NCBI RefSeq assembly: GCF_001570485.1
Contig: NZ_BCTA01000105.1
Location: 23,862-87,861, forward strand
Length of the DNA: 64,000 nucleotides
From: Mycolicibacterium novocastrense
GTDB lineage: Bacteria > Actinomycetota > Actinomycetes > Mycobacteriales > Mycobacteriaceae
Direction: 5' to 3'
Part shown: in pieces, positions 49,771 to 57,750 of the stretch
Position numbering within the stretch: the first letter of the stretch is position 1
Layout: every line of letters starts with the position of its first letter
Translations under genes and position numbers: made by a program
Notes under the pieces: generated by a model
Seen by the model: only the letters and a program-made list of their open reading frames with translations
Databases searched by the model: none
What the model was told of the DNA's origin: nothing

Positions 49771-51192
49771 CTACTGTCCTCGTCGCGATTTCGACATCGA
49801 CGTCACCAGCAGCACCACACCCAGCGCCAGCAGCAGCGTGGTGGTTCCCGCCACTGCCATGATCATCGGCCGATGATCCGGCGGGGGTGGGGGCGCCGGA
49901 GGTCCCAGCGGTCGTGTCAGGTTCTCCCGAGGTGGTGGGATTTCGGGGACGTCGAAGTTCAGCGCCGCCAGCGGGTCGATCACCCCGTAGCCGACCCTGT
50001 TGTCCACCACCGAGGCCGGGGAGTGGGCGGTCTGCTTGATCCGGTTGATCACCTGTGCGGCAGGCAGATCGGGATACTTGGCGCGGATTAGCGCCGCCAG
50101 TCCCGACACATACGCCGTAGCAAAGCTTGTGCCGCTCATCGGCTTCAACTCCGAGGTCTGCGGATCGACGGTGGCGTTGATGATGCCCCCGGCAGGGTTG
50201 ACGCCCTCCACGAACAGACCCGGAGCGCCCACCCCGACCCACGGCCCGGCCAGGCTGATGTCGGCGCCCTCCTGGGTCTGCGCGGGCTGCCCCCGGTCAT
50301 CGGTCGCACTCACCGACAGCACATAGTTGGAGAACCACGACGGCGTACTGATCGTCACCACCCCACCCCAGTTACGCGGATCATCAACATTGGTGGCGTC
50401 GATGTTCGGGTTCTGGGAACACCCTGTGCCCATGGGCATTCCGGCGCTGGCGGCATTGGCGTTCCCGGCCGCAGCCACCAGCACGACATCCTTTTCCATC
50501 ACCGCATATCGCACCGCGGCACCGAGGGTGGTCTGGTCAACCGGCTTGGTCACCGGCACACAGGACACGATCGACATGTTGATCACCCGCGCACCGGAGT
50601 TGGCGGCGTGCACGATCGCGCGGGCCAGCGTGCTCACCGTGCCCGCTCGTGCGTCATCATCGTTGCCCCCGCGTTCGCGCACGAACATGCCCGAGGACTG
50701 GCGGATCGAGATGATCTCGGCCTCCGGGGCGACCCCGACCAGGCCGTCGCCCTCGGCCGGGCTGGCGCCGATGATGCTGGCGACCACGCTGCCGTGGGTG
50801 TCGCAGTCCGACAGCCCGTCGCCGGCCATCACGTAGTCCCCGCCGCCGCGCAGGTGGGGCAGACGCGGAGAGGGCCACACGCCCGTGTCGATCACCGCGA
50901 CCGTCACGCCGGCGCCACGCCCGGCAGACTCCCACAGCTCTGGCAGATTCATGAACGTCTGCGCTGCCGGCGGCACGGCCACGTCGGTGCCCGGCATCAG
51001 CGCGTTTCCAGGGCATTCGTAGCGTTGCTTCATCGGCTCGTCCGGGCCGGGTTCGCCATCGGCGGGAACAGCGGTCGGATCGATCGCCGGAGGTGTGATC
51101 GCCGCGGCGGTACCCGACGGCCACATCAGTGCCAGCACCGCGGCCATTGCCGCGACCGCCAGACGACGCCCGATCCCCACGAAGGCGGTCAT
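49771..51192 (-). CDS. mycP: Mycosin MycP, subtilisin-like protease
   Basis: 473 residues. Signal peptide (RRLAVAAMAAVLALMWPSGTAA, cleaved around residue 31), then the protease with Asp102 (VAVIDTGV), His133 (DCDTHGSVVASI) and Ser356 (MSGTSFATAYVSG). A Pro-rich linker and a C-terminal membrane helix (MAVAGTTTLLLALGVVLLVT) anchor it in the membrane with the protease outside. Mycosins are needed for ESX complex stability. The ATG overlaps the EccD stop by one base. Confidence 0.95.
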   Translation of the reverse strand: MTAFVGIGRRLAVAAMAAVLALMWPSGTAAAITPPAIDPTAVPADGEPGPDEPMKQRYECPGNALMPGTDVAVPPAAQTFMNLPELWESAGRGAGVTVAVIDTGVWPSPRLPHLRGGGDYVMAGDGLSDCDTHGSVVASIIGASPAEGDGLVGVAPEAEIISIRQSSGMFVRERGGNDDDARAGTVSTLARAIVHAANSGARVINMSIVSCVPVTKPVDQTTLGAAVRYAVMEKDVVLVAAAGNANAASAGMPMGTGCSQNPNIDATNVDDPRNWGGVVTISTPSWFSNYVLSVSATDDRGQPAQTQEGADISLAGPWVGVGAPGLFVEGVNPAGGIINATVDPQTSELKPMSGTSFATAYVSGLAALIRAKYPDLPAAQVINRIKQTAHSPASVVDNRVGYGVIDPLAALNFDVPEIPPPRENLTRPLGPPAPPPPPDHRPMIMAVAGTTTLLLALGVVLLVTSMSKSRRGQ

Positions 51193-52724
51193 CACATGTT
51201 CCTTGCCAGGGCCAGCAGGTTCAGCAGCCATACCGCGACCGGCGGGACCGCCACGATCAGCAGGTACTCACACCATTCCACGATCTTGCGGAACACCGGG
51301 GAGAACACCTTCGCCGGGACGACGGCCGCGGCCCCCATTCCCGCGATGCCCAGCCCAATGATCACCGCCGCTGCCGCGTAGGCAGCCACCGGGGTAGGCC
51401 AGGTCAGCGCGTACTTCACGGTCGTGACCATGACCATCAGCACCGAAGCAGCCACCACGGTGATCGCTTGGCTCCGAGCGGCGAACGCCCTGCCGCGCAA
51501 CAGAAGTACTGCGGCCAGCAGCCCGATGAACACCGTCGCCAGCCACCAGCGCCCCTGCCCCGGTTCCACCACGAACGCCGACGCGCCCACGAAGAAGATC
51601 GCCACCGCGACCAGCAACGCACCCAAGTAGACGTTGGCCGCCTCGGCGCCCCGGCGCAGGTCCTCCACACTGGGCGTGCCCTGGTGCTCGGCGGCCACCA
51701 GCGCCTCCTTGGCGATGGCGTCGGCGTTATCGAAGGTGTCCTTGCCGGTGATGGTGGGAAACGGCGGCACCGGGATACCGGCCATGCGGGCGGCGATCTT
51801 CGGCGCCCCGGTCAACACGAACAGCGCCAGCACCATCACCACTACCGACAGGTTCTGCAATGTCGCCCCGGTCAGCGCATGGACGACAGCCAGCGCCGCC
51901 AGTCCGGTGCCGACGATGACAACGGTGGCCACCAGACCGCGAGGGGCTGGACTCAGCCTCCACAACAGCGCCGCCAAAACCACCGCCACCATCACCGCGA
52001 AGGTGATGTGCCAGGGTCCGACGATTCCCGGCGCAGCCATGAACGCCGCCGCCGGGCAGGCGATCAACGCCCCCGGAAGCCATAACGCGTTGGCGGTCAC
52101 CGTATCTCGCTGCTGCCTCCACACCAGCGCCCCAGCGATGATCAGCAGCAGCCCCAGCCCCGCCGCGGCGGCGGTCGGGATCAGATCCCACTCATCGCCT
52201 GCACTGCGGTTGCGCGACCACGCCAGCATCAGCAGCCCCGTCGTCACCGCCACCGCCACCGCCACGATGATCCCGGCCACCAGCCGGGCCGTGGCAGCGG
52301 TCACCACAGGGGTCCGGGACTTGTTCAGCACACCCACCGCCGACGACGGTGACTCGATCACCGGGGTGAACTCAACGTCGGCGTCGATCACCTCCAGCAC
52401 CAGCAGATCGCCGTCGACCACCCCCTGCTGGGCCAGTGTCTGCGTCCGGTTCAGCGGCCGTCCGTCGATGTGGGTCAGGTTCACCAGCCCGGGGCTGACC
52501 ATGCCGTTCTCGTCGGGGCTGCGCAGCCCCTCCTCACCGCCGTCGTCGGCGGTCTGCAACCGGCGCACCAGGGAGTCGACTACCGCCGCCACCGATGAGC
52601 TGGCCGGAAGCGTCACGTCGTGCTGGCGGCCTGCGAACAGCACCGCCACATTGACCTGCTCGGCCAGGCGGACCTGACGCGCCGGGACCGCCCCCTGCGC
52701 GCCCCTCTCCGTCGCTGTCGTCAT
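51192..52724 (-). CDS. eccD: EccD, ESX channel membrane protein
   Basis: 510 residues. The N-terminal ubiquitin-like domain (VNVAVLFAGRQHDVTLPASS) is followed by about eleven membrane helices, beginning TARLVAGIIVAVAVAVTTGL and ending VAVPPVAVWLLNLLALA. EccD forms the barrel of the ESX inner-membrane complex. ATG 52724 is chosen because it overlaps the upstream stop (ATGA); a GTG at 52730 is possible. Confidence 0.93.
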   Translation of the reverse strand: MTTATERGAQGAVPARQVRLAEQVNVAVLFAGRQHDVTLPASSSVAAVVDSLVRRLQTADDGGEEGLRSPDENGMVSPGLVNLTHIDGRPLNRTQTLAQQGVVDGDLLVLEVIDADVEFTPVIESPSSAVGVLNKSRTPVVTAATARLVAGIIVAVAVAVTTGLLMLAWSRNRSAGDEWDLIPTAAAAGLGLLLIIAGALVWRQQRDTVTANALWLPGALIACPAAAFMAAPGIVGPWHITFAVMVAVVLAALLWRLSPAPRGLVATVVIVGTGLAALAVVHALTGATLQNLSVVVMVLALFVLTGAPKIAARMAGIPVPPFPTITGKDTFDNADAIAKEALVAAEHQGTPSVEDLRRGAEAANVYLGALLVAVAIFFVGASAFVVEPGQGRWWLATVFIGLLAAVLLLRGRAFAARSQAITVVAASVLMVMVTTVKYALTWPTPVAAYAAAAVIIGLGIAGMGAAAVVPAKVFSPVFRKIVEWCEYLLIVAVPPVAVWLLNLLALARNM

Positions 52725-54151
52725 CGCCACCCCTCACCTTGCTCGGGCCACTGCGTCCGATACCCAGGGTCCTTGTCTGCGGCCTTGACGAAGCCGTCGG
52801 CTACCGACGCGGCAGCCTCGATGAACGCTCGCCTCGTCGCTGGTGCCAGACGGTTGAAATCAATGGCGGTGGCATCGCTGAGGTGCGGGTCGTAGGGGAT
52901 GTCGTGTACCGCGCGCACCACCCGTTCGAACCCTTCATGCAGATTGCGGACCGCCTTCGTCGGCGTGATCTTGTTGATGTTGCTGATCACCATCACCGCC
53001 TCCCGTACCAGGCCCGGATAGCCGTGGGAGATCAGCCAATTCAATGTCTGCTGGGCGGCCTCGGCGCCGTCGTAGCGGGTCGTCGAGGCCACCACCACCG
53101 CATCGGCCATCGACAACACCGCCGCGGTGATGTCGTCGCGCATCTGATTGCCGCAGTCCAGCAGCACCACCGGATAGACCCGCGCCATCCGCTGCCAGGC
53201 CATGACCAACTCACGACCGGTCAGCACCGCATCGCCAGGATCACCGGCGAGCGCCTCCAGCCCTGACGAGGTGTCGATGCCCAGATGGTGCCGAAAATCG
53301 CTGTAGGAGTGAAGATTCGGATCAGTCAGCAGCGTGCGCCACGTGCCCGTGCTCGGTTCGTTGATCCGCTTGGCCAGATTGCCCGACGCCGGGTTGGCGT
53401 CCATGGCCGCCACCTTGTCACTGCGGTACTTGGCCAGCGCCGCACCGATGCCCAACGTGGTCGTGGTCTTGGAGACCCCACCCTTTTGCTGCAGTACCGC
53501 AATGACGTACGTGCCGCGAAGGTTTACCTTCAGCCGCCGATGCAGGTCATTCCACTCACGCTCACCGGCGCCCGGCCCCAGATTGATCCGCGTGGTCTTG
53601 TACAACCGCTTGCGCCAACCCGATTCCGCCGACGGCTTGTAGGGCCGGACCAGGTCGGCTTGTCGCACCTGAGCCTGCATCGGCCCCACCGATTCCCCAC
53701 CCCGGGCAGGCCAGGCCGGAGGCTGGGGCGGTCGCGGCGCCCACCCAGCTGGGGGCCGCGGTGCGCCCGCCGGGGGTGGTGGCTGATCTGTGCCCGACGG
53801 TGGATACCCGCCAGAGTGACCCGGCGGTGCAGGAACCCCGCCCGGTTCGCCCGGCGCGCCTAGTGAGTGCCGACCCGCACCCGGAGGGGCGGGTGCAGGA
53901 TTCGGCGGCGCAGCAGGGGGATAGTCCACGGGTGGCCGCGCCGGCGGTGGTGCTTGTGGTGGCGGCGCCAGCGCGTACGGGTCGGCCACCGGCATCCGGG
54001 GATCGGTGTGCGCGTCACTGGGCTCAACTCCGTTGTGGGGATGGCCGACCGTGCCGGTCGGCTCCGGCGGCACCGCAGCAGGGTCCGGCGCGCCGGGCTC
54101 CCCCGCCTGCTCCGGCTTGAGGTACTGGCTGTAGAAGTCTTGTTCGCTCAC
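52721..54151 (-). CDS. espI: EspI-like MinD/ParA-type ATPase
   Basis: 476 residues. The first 190 residues are Pro/Ala/Gly-rich and disordered. The ATPase domain has a deviant P-loop LQQKGGVSKTTTTLGIGAAL, then VAAMDANPASGNLAKR and PVVLLDCGNQMRDDIT. This is the EspI family found in ESX-1 and ESX-P loci, where it links secretion to nucleotide state. GTG start, about 75 bases below the shared 15-bp motif. Confidence 0.88.
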   Translation of the reverse strand: MSEQDFYSQYLKPEQAGEPGAPDPAAVPPEPTGTVGHPHNGVEPSDAHTDPRMPVADPYALAPPPQAPPPARPPVDYPPAAPPNPAPAPPGAGRHSLGAPGEPGGVPAPPGHSGGYPPSGTDQPPPPAGAPRPPAGWAPRPPQPPAWPARGGESVGPMQAQVRQADLVRPYKPSAESGWRKRLYKTTRINLGPGAGEREWNDLHRRLKVNLRGTYVIAVLQQKGGVSKTTTTLGIGAALAKYRSDKVAAMDANPASGNLAKRINEPSTGTWRTLLTDPNLHSYSDFRHHLGIDTSSGLEALAGDPGDAVLTGRELVMAWQRMARVYPVVLLDCGNQMRDDITAAVLSMADAVVVASTTRYDGAEAAQQTLNWLISHGYPGLVREAVMVISNINKITPTKAVRNLHEGFERVVRAVHDIPYDPHLSDATAIDFNRLAPATRRAFIEAAASVADGFVKAADKDPGYRTQWPEQGEGWR

Positions 54152-54202
54152 AGTGACTCGATCCTGTTGCGCCTCACGGGCCTGCCTCCTAGCACTGCCT
54201 CA

Positions 54203-54241
54203 GTATTGCACATAACAGACATATTCAGACAGTACGTAAAC
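54203..54241 (-). promoter_or_regulatory. Shared 15-bp motif, EspI operon
   Basis: Minus strand GTTTACGTACTGTCT (54227-54241). A -10-like CAATAC or AATACT follows at about 54203. It heads the run EspI, EccD, MycP, EccE, EccA. The intergenic gap (54152-54312) otherwise contains AT-rich sequence (TTGTTTGATTTTGG) that is unusual for this window. Confidence 0.55.
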
Positions 54242-54312
54242 ACAATTTTTGTTTGATTTTGGTGGTTGGGTGAACGGGGGTGCTCTGCCCACTCTGCGCT
54301 GCTGTGACGTCC

Positions 54313-55194
54313 CTACCGCCGATGAGGGGTCCCGTCGTTCCACTCGCGGATGCCGACCATCCCCAGCACCGCCGACACCGACGACTTGATCGCCGCCGTG
54401 GTGCCCGGCGTGATCAGCGTCCACCACGAACCGTTGTCACTGCGGATCGGCCCCGTCAGCACCCGCCCCAGCGCCGTGTCGGTCACGGTGGCCGCGGTCC
54501 TGCTCACCTCGATTCGACCCGCCTCGTCGGGAGTCATCGCGGTCATCGACAGCTCCATGATCGGGTGGTCGGCGGCCATGGTGACCACCCGGTACTGGTC
54601 GCTGTCCATCCCCAGACTGCTGAACACTGTCGCCGCGCTGTGCTCGCCCCTGGCCACCTGCCCCAGCGCTTCGAGCAGATTCGCCGTCGGCACCGACACC
54701 GCGTCGAACTGTGCGGGCTGCACCTGCGGCCCACACACCGGAAGCAGTCGGTCAACCAGACTTGACACCGTCGCCGAATGACCCAGGTACTCCACCGTCA
54801 GATCATCCTCATGTTGTATCGCCGACACGGTGACCTCACCGCGGCGGGCGATGGCCAGCCGAAGATGCTGCCCGCCGCGACGAATCATGGCCGCCAACAC
54901 CACATCTGGAGCGCCCAGGCTCTCCATCCACAGGCGCACCTGCGGGTGCACCTGATCGCCGAACACCAGCCCCTTCTCGCGCAGCACCTCCACACCGGGA
55001 TGCCCCCACGGACGCTCGGCCGGATCGCCGGTGTCGGTGAAGGGGCGAGTCACCAGCACCGCCGGCATCCGCTCCACCCCGCACAGCGCCTGCAGCAGCC
55101 ACAGCGCCTCTCGGGTCACCTCCATGGAGGTGACCGGCTGAGGTCCGGTCGCCGTCGGCGCCGGCCGATTCACGAATGTCGGTCGCCCCGCCAC
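54313..55194 (-). CDS. espG: EspG, ESX substrate chaperone
   Basis: 293 residues from a GTG at 55194 with AAAGGAG seven bases upstream; a longer GTG start at 55245 lacks such a site. The fold shows EspG order: MEVTREALWLLQALCGVERM near the N-terminus, the middle LATVSSLVDRLLP-like helix and the late YRVVTMAADHPIMELSMTAM. EspG binds its cognate PE-PPE pair in the cytosol. It follows the esx genes across a strong hairpin. Confidence 0.9.
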   Translation of the reverse strand: MAGRPTFVNRPAPTATGPQPVTSMEVTREALWLLQALCGVERMPAVLVTRPFTDTGDPAERPWGHPGVEVLREKGLVFGDQVHPQVRLWMESLGAPDVVLAAMIRRGGQHLRLAIARRGEVTVSAIQHEDDLTVEYLGHSATVSSLVDRLLPVCGPQVQPAQFDAVSVPTANLLEALGQVARGEHSAATVFSSLGMDSDQYRVVTMAADHPIMELSMTAMTPDEAGRIEVSRTAATVTDTALGRVLTGPIRSDNGSWWTLITPGTTAAIKSSVSAVLGMVGIREWNDGTPHRR

Positions 55195-55244
55195 CGTTGG
55201 ACTCCTTTGTTGCTCAATTGGCCACCACCTGTTCGCCCACGACA

Positions 55245-55280
55245 ACGGCCCGGCCTGCCTTGGGTGCAGGGCCGGGCCGT
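55245..55280 (-). terminator. Strong hairpin between esx genes and espG
   Basis: ACGGCCCGGCC pairs perfectly with GGCCGGGCCGT (11 bp, all but one pair GC-type or closing A-T). It sits between the stop of the Esx gene and the EspG start. No T-run follows. It probably reduces readthrough so that PE, PPE and Esx are made in excess over EspG. Confidence 0.65.
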
Positions 55281-55321
55281 GTCATGCTCAGAGCTTTCCT
55301 GGCGCACGCGCCACGCGAGCC

Positions 55322-55609
55322 CTAAGCGCCGTACTGCGCCTTGATAGCCGCGTCCTTCTGGACCACCCCGTCCAGGCCCATCCCCAGCGCCGCCTTCGCC
55401 GAGTTGAGCTTCTCGCGCAGCCCCTCAACGTAGGTCAGCACCCGGGTGTAGTCCTCCTGGAATCCCTCACCGCCGCCACCTCTGAAGTGTGTCTCGGTGC
55501 GGACCTTCATCGACATGGCGTCGCTGTGCACTTCGGCCGTCAGAACCTCGCAGGCACCGATCATTTCCGTGCATTCCTGGATGATCGGCACGTTGTACTG
55601 AATCGTCAT
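55322..55609 (-). CDS. WXG100 protein, EsxA-like
   Basis: 95 residues, the usual size of the family, forming a helical hairpin: helix one VPIIQECTEMIGACEVLTAE and helix two YTRVLTYVEGLREKLNSAKA. The turn reads HFRGGGGEGF, so the Trp of the WxG motif is replaced by Phe. It lies 39 bases downstream of the second Esx gene. The two should form a dimer secreted by this ESX system. No clear C-terminal YxxxD/E is seen. Confidence 0.85.
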   Translation of the reverse strand: MTIQYNVPIIQECTEMIGACEVLTAEVHSDAMSMKVRTETHFRGGGGEGFQEDYTRVLTYVEGLREKLNSAKAALGMGLDGVVQKDAAIKAQYGA

Positions 55610-55648
55610 CTTCTGCTCGCTTTCTCAGTTCTCAGTTGGTCTCGGTGA

Positions 55649-55954
55649 TCACACCGACATGGAGTCGATGGCGCTGAGATAGGTCGCCGCGTCATCGTCG
55701 CCGGTGGTCAGATGCGCCGCGGAGGTGTTCATCTTGTCGGCGTGGTCGGCCTGCATCGTGGCCTGCTGGGTGCCGTAGGACTGCAGGTCCTCCCCGGCAC
55801 GCTGCAACGCCACCTGTCCCTTGCCCTGCATGCCTGTGGCCGCGTGCTGCAGCATTGAGCCGAGCTGCTGGACCATCGACTGCAGCCGGTCCTCTTTCTC
55901 CGACATCGCCGAAGAGTCGCCATGCATGGCTTCGATGTCGCCATAGATGTCCAT
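55649..55954 (-). CDS. WXG100 protein, EsxB-like
   Basis: 101 residues. Helix one AMSEKEDRLQSMVQQLGSML, a turn with GMQGKGQVAL in the WxG position (Met for Trp), helix two EDLQSYGTQQATMQADHADK. The tail DDAATYLSAIDSMSV has a Tyr and an Asp five residues apart, one more than the canonical YxxxD/E secretion motif. ATG with GGAAGGAA upstream. Partner of the adjacent Esx protein. Confidence 0.85.
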   Translation of the reverse strand: MDIYGDIEAMHGDSSAMSEKEDRLQSMVQQLGSMLQHAATGMQGKGQVALQRAGEDLQSYGTQQATMQADHADKMNTSAAHLTTGDDDAATYLSAIDSMSV

Positions 55955-56044
55955 TCGTGATTCCTTCCCTGGATTTGTTTGCCCCCCAGCCGGATCGCCG
56001 GTGTGGGATTACTGCCTACGCGTTGGCGGTTGCCCGCGCACCTG

Positions 56045-57268
56045 TCAGACCGGCGCCTCCTTGCCTCCAGGTTCACTGGCCCGCGTCAGGCCCCCTCCCC
56101 CGGTGATCACCGGCATGGCCTCAGATGACCGGAACAGATCGGCCGCCGAGACCAGCACCTGGCCTGGTTCGGTCTGTTCCTTCTTTTCGTCGGTGTTGTT
56201 CTGTGCCCCCGCCGCTGCACCGTGGGCCAAGGGCGCCATCGCCCCGCCCATGCCGCCACCCGCTGAGGCCGGAACCGTGGTGGTTTGAGGCCGCATTTCG
56301 CTGAACCGTGAGGTGGTCTCGCCGGTGGCTGGGGCCGCGCTGACCGCCGACGCCCAGGAGCCGGGACTGCGCAGCGCCGAAGCCGCCGAGACCGTGCCCG
56401 CCCCGCCGAAACCACCCGCGCCGCCGCCGGCCAGCGACGCGTTGACCGCGCCCCCGGCCAGGGGGGTCGCCGTCACCCAGTCCGAGGTGGCGGCGCCATC
56501 GAGCGCCGCTTCCGGACTCAGGTTCGCCGCTGAGGCCAGCGATCCCATCTGACCGAGGAACTGCTGCGGCACTTCGGTCAGGCTCTTGAGCGGGCCACCG
56601 CTTCCCACCGACTGCATCAACGACATCGGCATCTGCCCGATCGCGGGCAGCATGCCGGTCAACTGCTGGAAGAAGCTGTCCATCGGGGCCTCAGCAGAGC
56701 CCTGATCCAGCCCCGGTGCTCCCGAGCCGGAAGCGCCAGCGGTCGACGGCGGTGGCGGTGGCACCGGGGGCACCGTGTGCAGCGGCACCGACCCCGTTTC
56801 ATAGGCGTACTTGTTGGTCACGCCCTGCATCCACATGCGGCCGTAGTCGATGCGGTTGGCGATGATCAGCGGTGTCAGGAACCCGAAGGCGTTGGCGTTG
56901 TTCAACGCCACATGCTCGGACTGATTCGTCGCCACCTCGCCGGGGTGAGGAGTGGCGAACTTCGATGTCTCAAACGACGCTGCAGTGGCGTCGATCGCCA
57001 TCCCGGCCTCAGCGACCATCGCGCCCGCCGTGGCCAGCCACCCTAGATGAGGGGTGTGCGCCAGGCGGGCGATCTCCCCACTGAGCGACGGCCAACTGGC
57101 CGCCATCGCAGCCTCGGTCGAGACGTGCCCGCCCAGCATGCCGATGATCGCCGCAGCCAACGCCTTGAGGTTGGCCGCCGAGGCGAAGAATGACCCCGCC
57201 CCAGGGCCCAGCCAGAACTGCGCCGAGGTCGCCTCGGGCGGTTCGGCCTGGTAAGCCCCGGGTGGCAT
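56045..57268 (-). CDS. PPE protein
   Basis: 407 residues. The Pro-Pro-Glu appears at residues 10-12 (QAEPPEATSAQFWLGPGAG), followed by the PPE helical core with GEIARLAHTPHLGWLATAG and YGRMWMQGVTNKYAYETG. The C-terminal half is Gly/Ala/Pro-rich (LAGGGAGGFGGAGTVSAASA). It pairs with the PE protein encoded just upstream and is handled by EspG. Secreted or surface-located. Confidence 0.93.
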   Translation of the reverse strand: MPPGAYQAEPPEATSAQFWLGPGAGSFFASAANLKALAAAIIGMLGGHVSTEAAMAASWPSLSGEIARLAHTPHLGWLATAGAMVAEAGMAIDATAASFETSKFATPHPGEVATNQSEHVALNNANAFGFLTPLIIANRIDYGRMWMQGVTNKYAYETGSVPLHTVPPVPPPPPSTAGASGSGAPGLDQGSAEAPMDSFFQQLTGMLPAIGQMPMSLMQSVGSGGPLKSLTEVPQQFLGQMGSLASAANLSPEAALDGAATSDWVTATPLAGGAVNASLAGGGAGGFGGAGTVSAASALRSPGSWASAVSAAPATGETTSRFSEMRPQTTTVPASAGGGMGGAMAPLAHGAAAGAQNNTDEKKEQTEPGQVLVSAADLFRSSEAMPVITGGGGLTRASEPGGKEAPV

Positions 57269-57283
57269 GACTCCTGCAGCTCC

Positions 57284-57595
57284 TTAGATCACCGCGTTGA
57301 TCACCGCACCCGCCGCCTCGTCAGCGACGGTGGTGACCACGCTCGCAGCGCCGTTAGCCAGGCCATACAGCGACTGCTGGCCCGCTGCCGCCGCCAGGAC
57401 CGCGGCGATATCAGCCGAGATAGAGCCGATCTTGGCGACATTGGCCGCCGAGATCTCATCCAGCCCAGGCGGCACAACCGCGGCTGCGGCTGCGGCCTGA
57501 GCGGTGTGACCAGCGGCCTCGGCCGACAGCGCAGCGGTCGCCGCCGCAGCCGCCGCGACCCCGCCGGGTTCCATGAAAACTGACAGTGCCGACAT
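57284..57595 (-). CDS. PE protein
   Basis: 103 residues from ATG 57595 with AAGGAG upstream. It shows the PE signature near the start (MEPGGVAAAAAATAALSAEA) and the two-helix plan with GLDEISAANVAKIGSISADI. The end QQSLYGLANGAAS has a Tyr where the secretion motif is expected but no Asp/Glu at the fourth following position. First gene of the PE-PPE-Esx-EspG operon. Confidence 0.88.
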   Translation of the reverse strand: MSALSVFMEPGGVAAAAAATAALSAEAAGHTAQAAAAAAVVPPGLDEISAANVAKIGSISADIAAVLAAAAGQQSLYGLANGAASVVTTVADEAAGAVINAVI

Positions 57596-57628
57596 GAATG
57601 TGCTCCTTACTGCTTCCCGTAGATGCAA

Positions 57629-57657
57629 CCTAACACATTGTTAGGCACTTCGTACAC
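57629..57657 (-). promoter_or_regulatory. Shared 15-bp motif and inverted repeat, PE operon
   Basis: Minus strand GTGTACGAAGTGCCT (57643-57657), the weakest of the four copies. It overlaps a perfect 6-bp inverted repeat CCTAAC-ACATT-GTTAGG (57629-57645), a possible operator. It lies about 50 bases before the PE start, in the 155-base gap after EccCb. Confidence 0.5.
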
Positions 57658-57750
57658 ACTTCATACACACGCACCGGTCCTGTTCCGGGACCAACTGTCG
57701 TGTGTTTGCTCCGTTACTCCACCACGACGTGCTGACGTTGTCACTACAGT

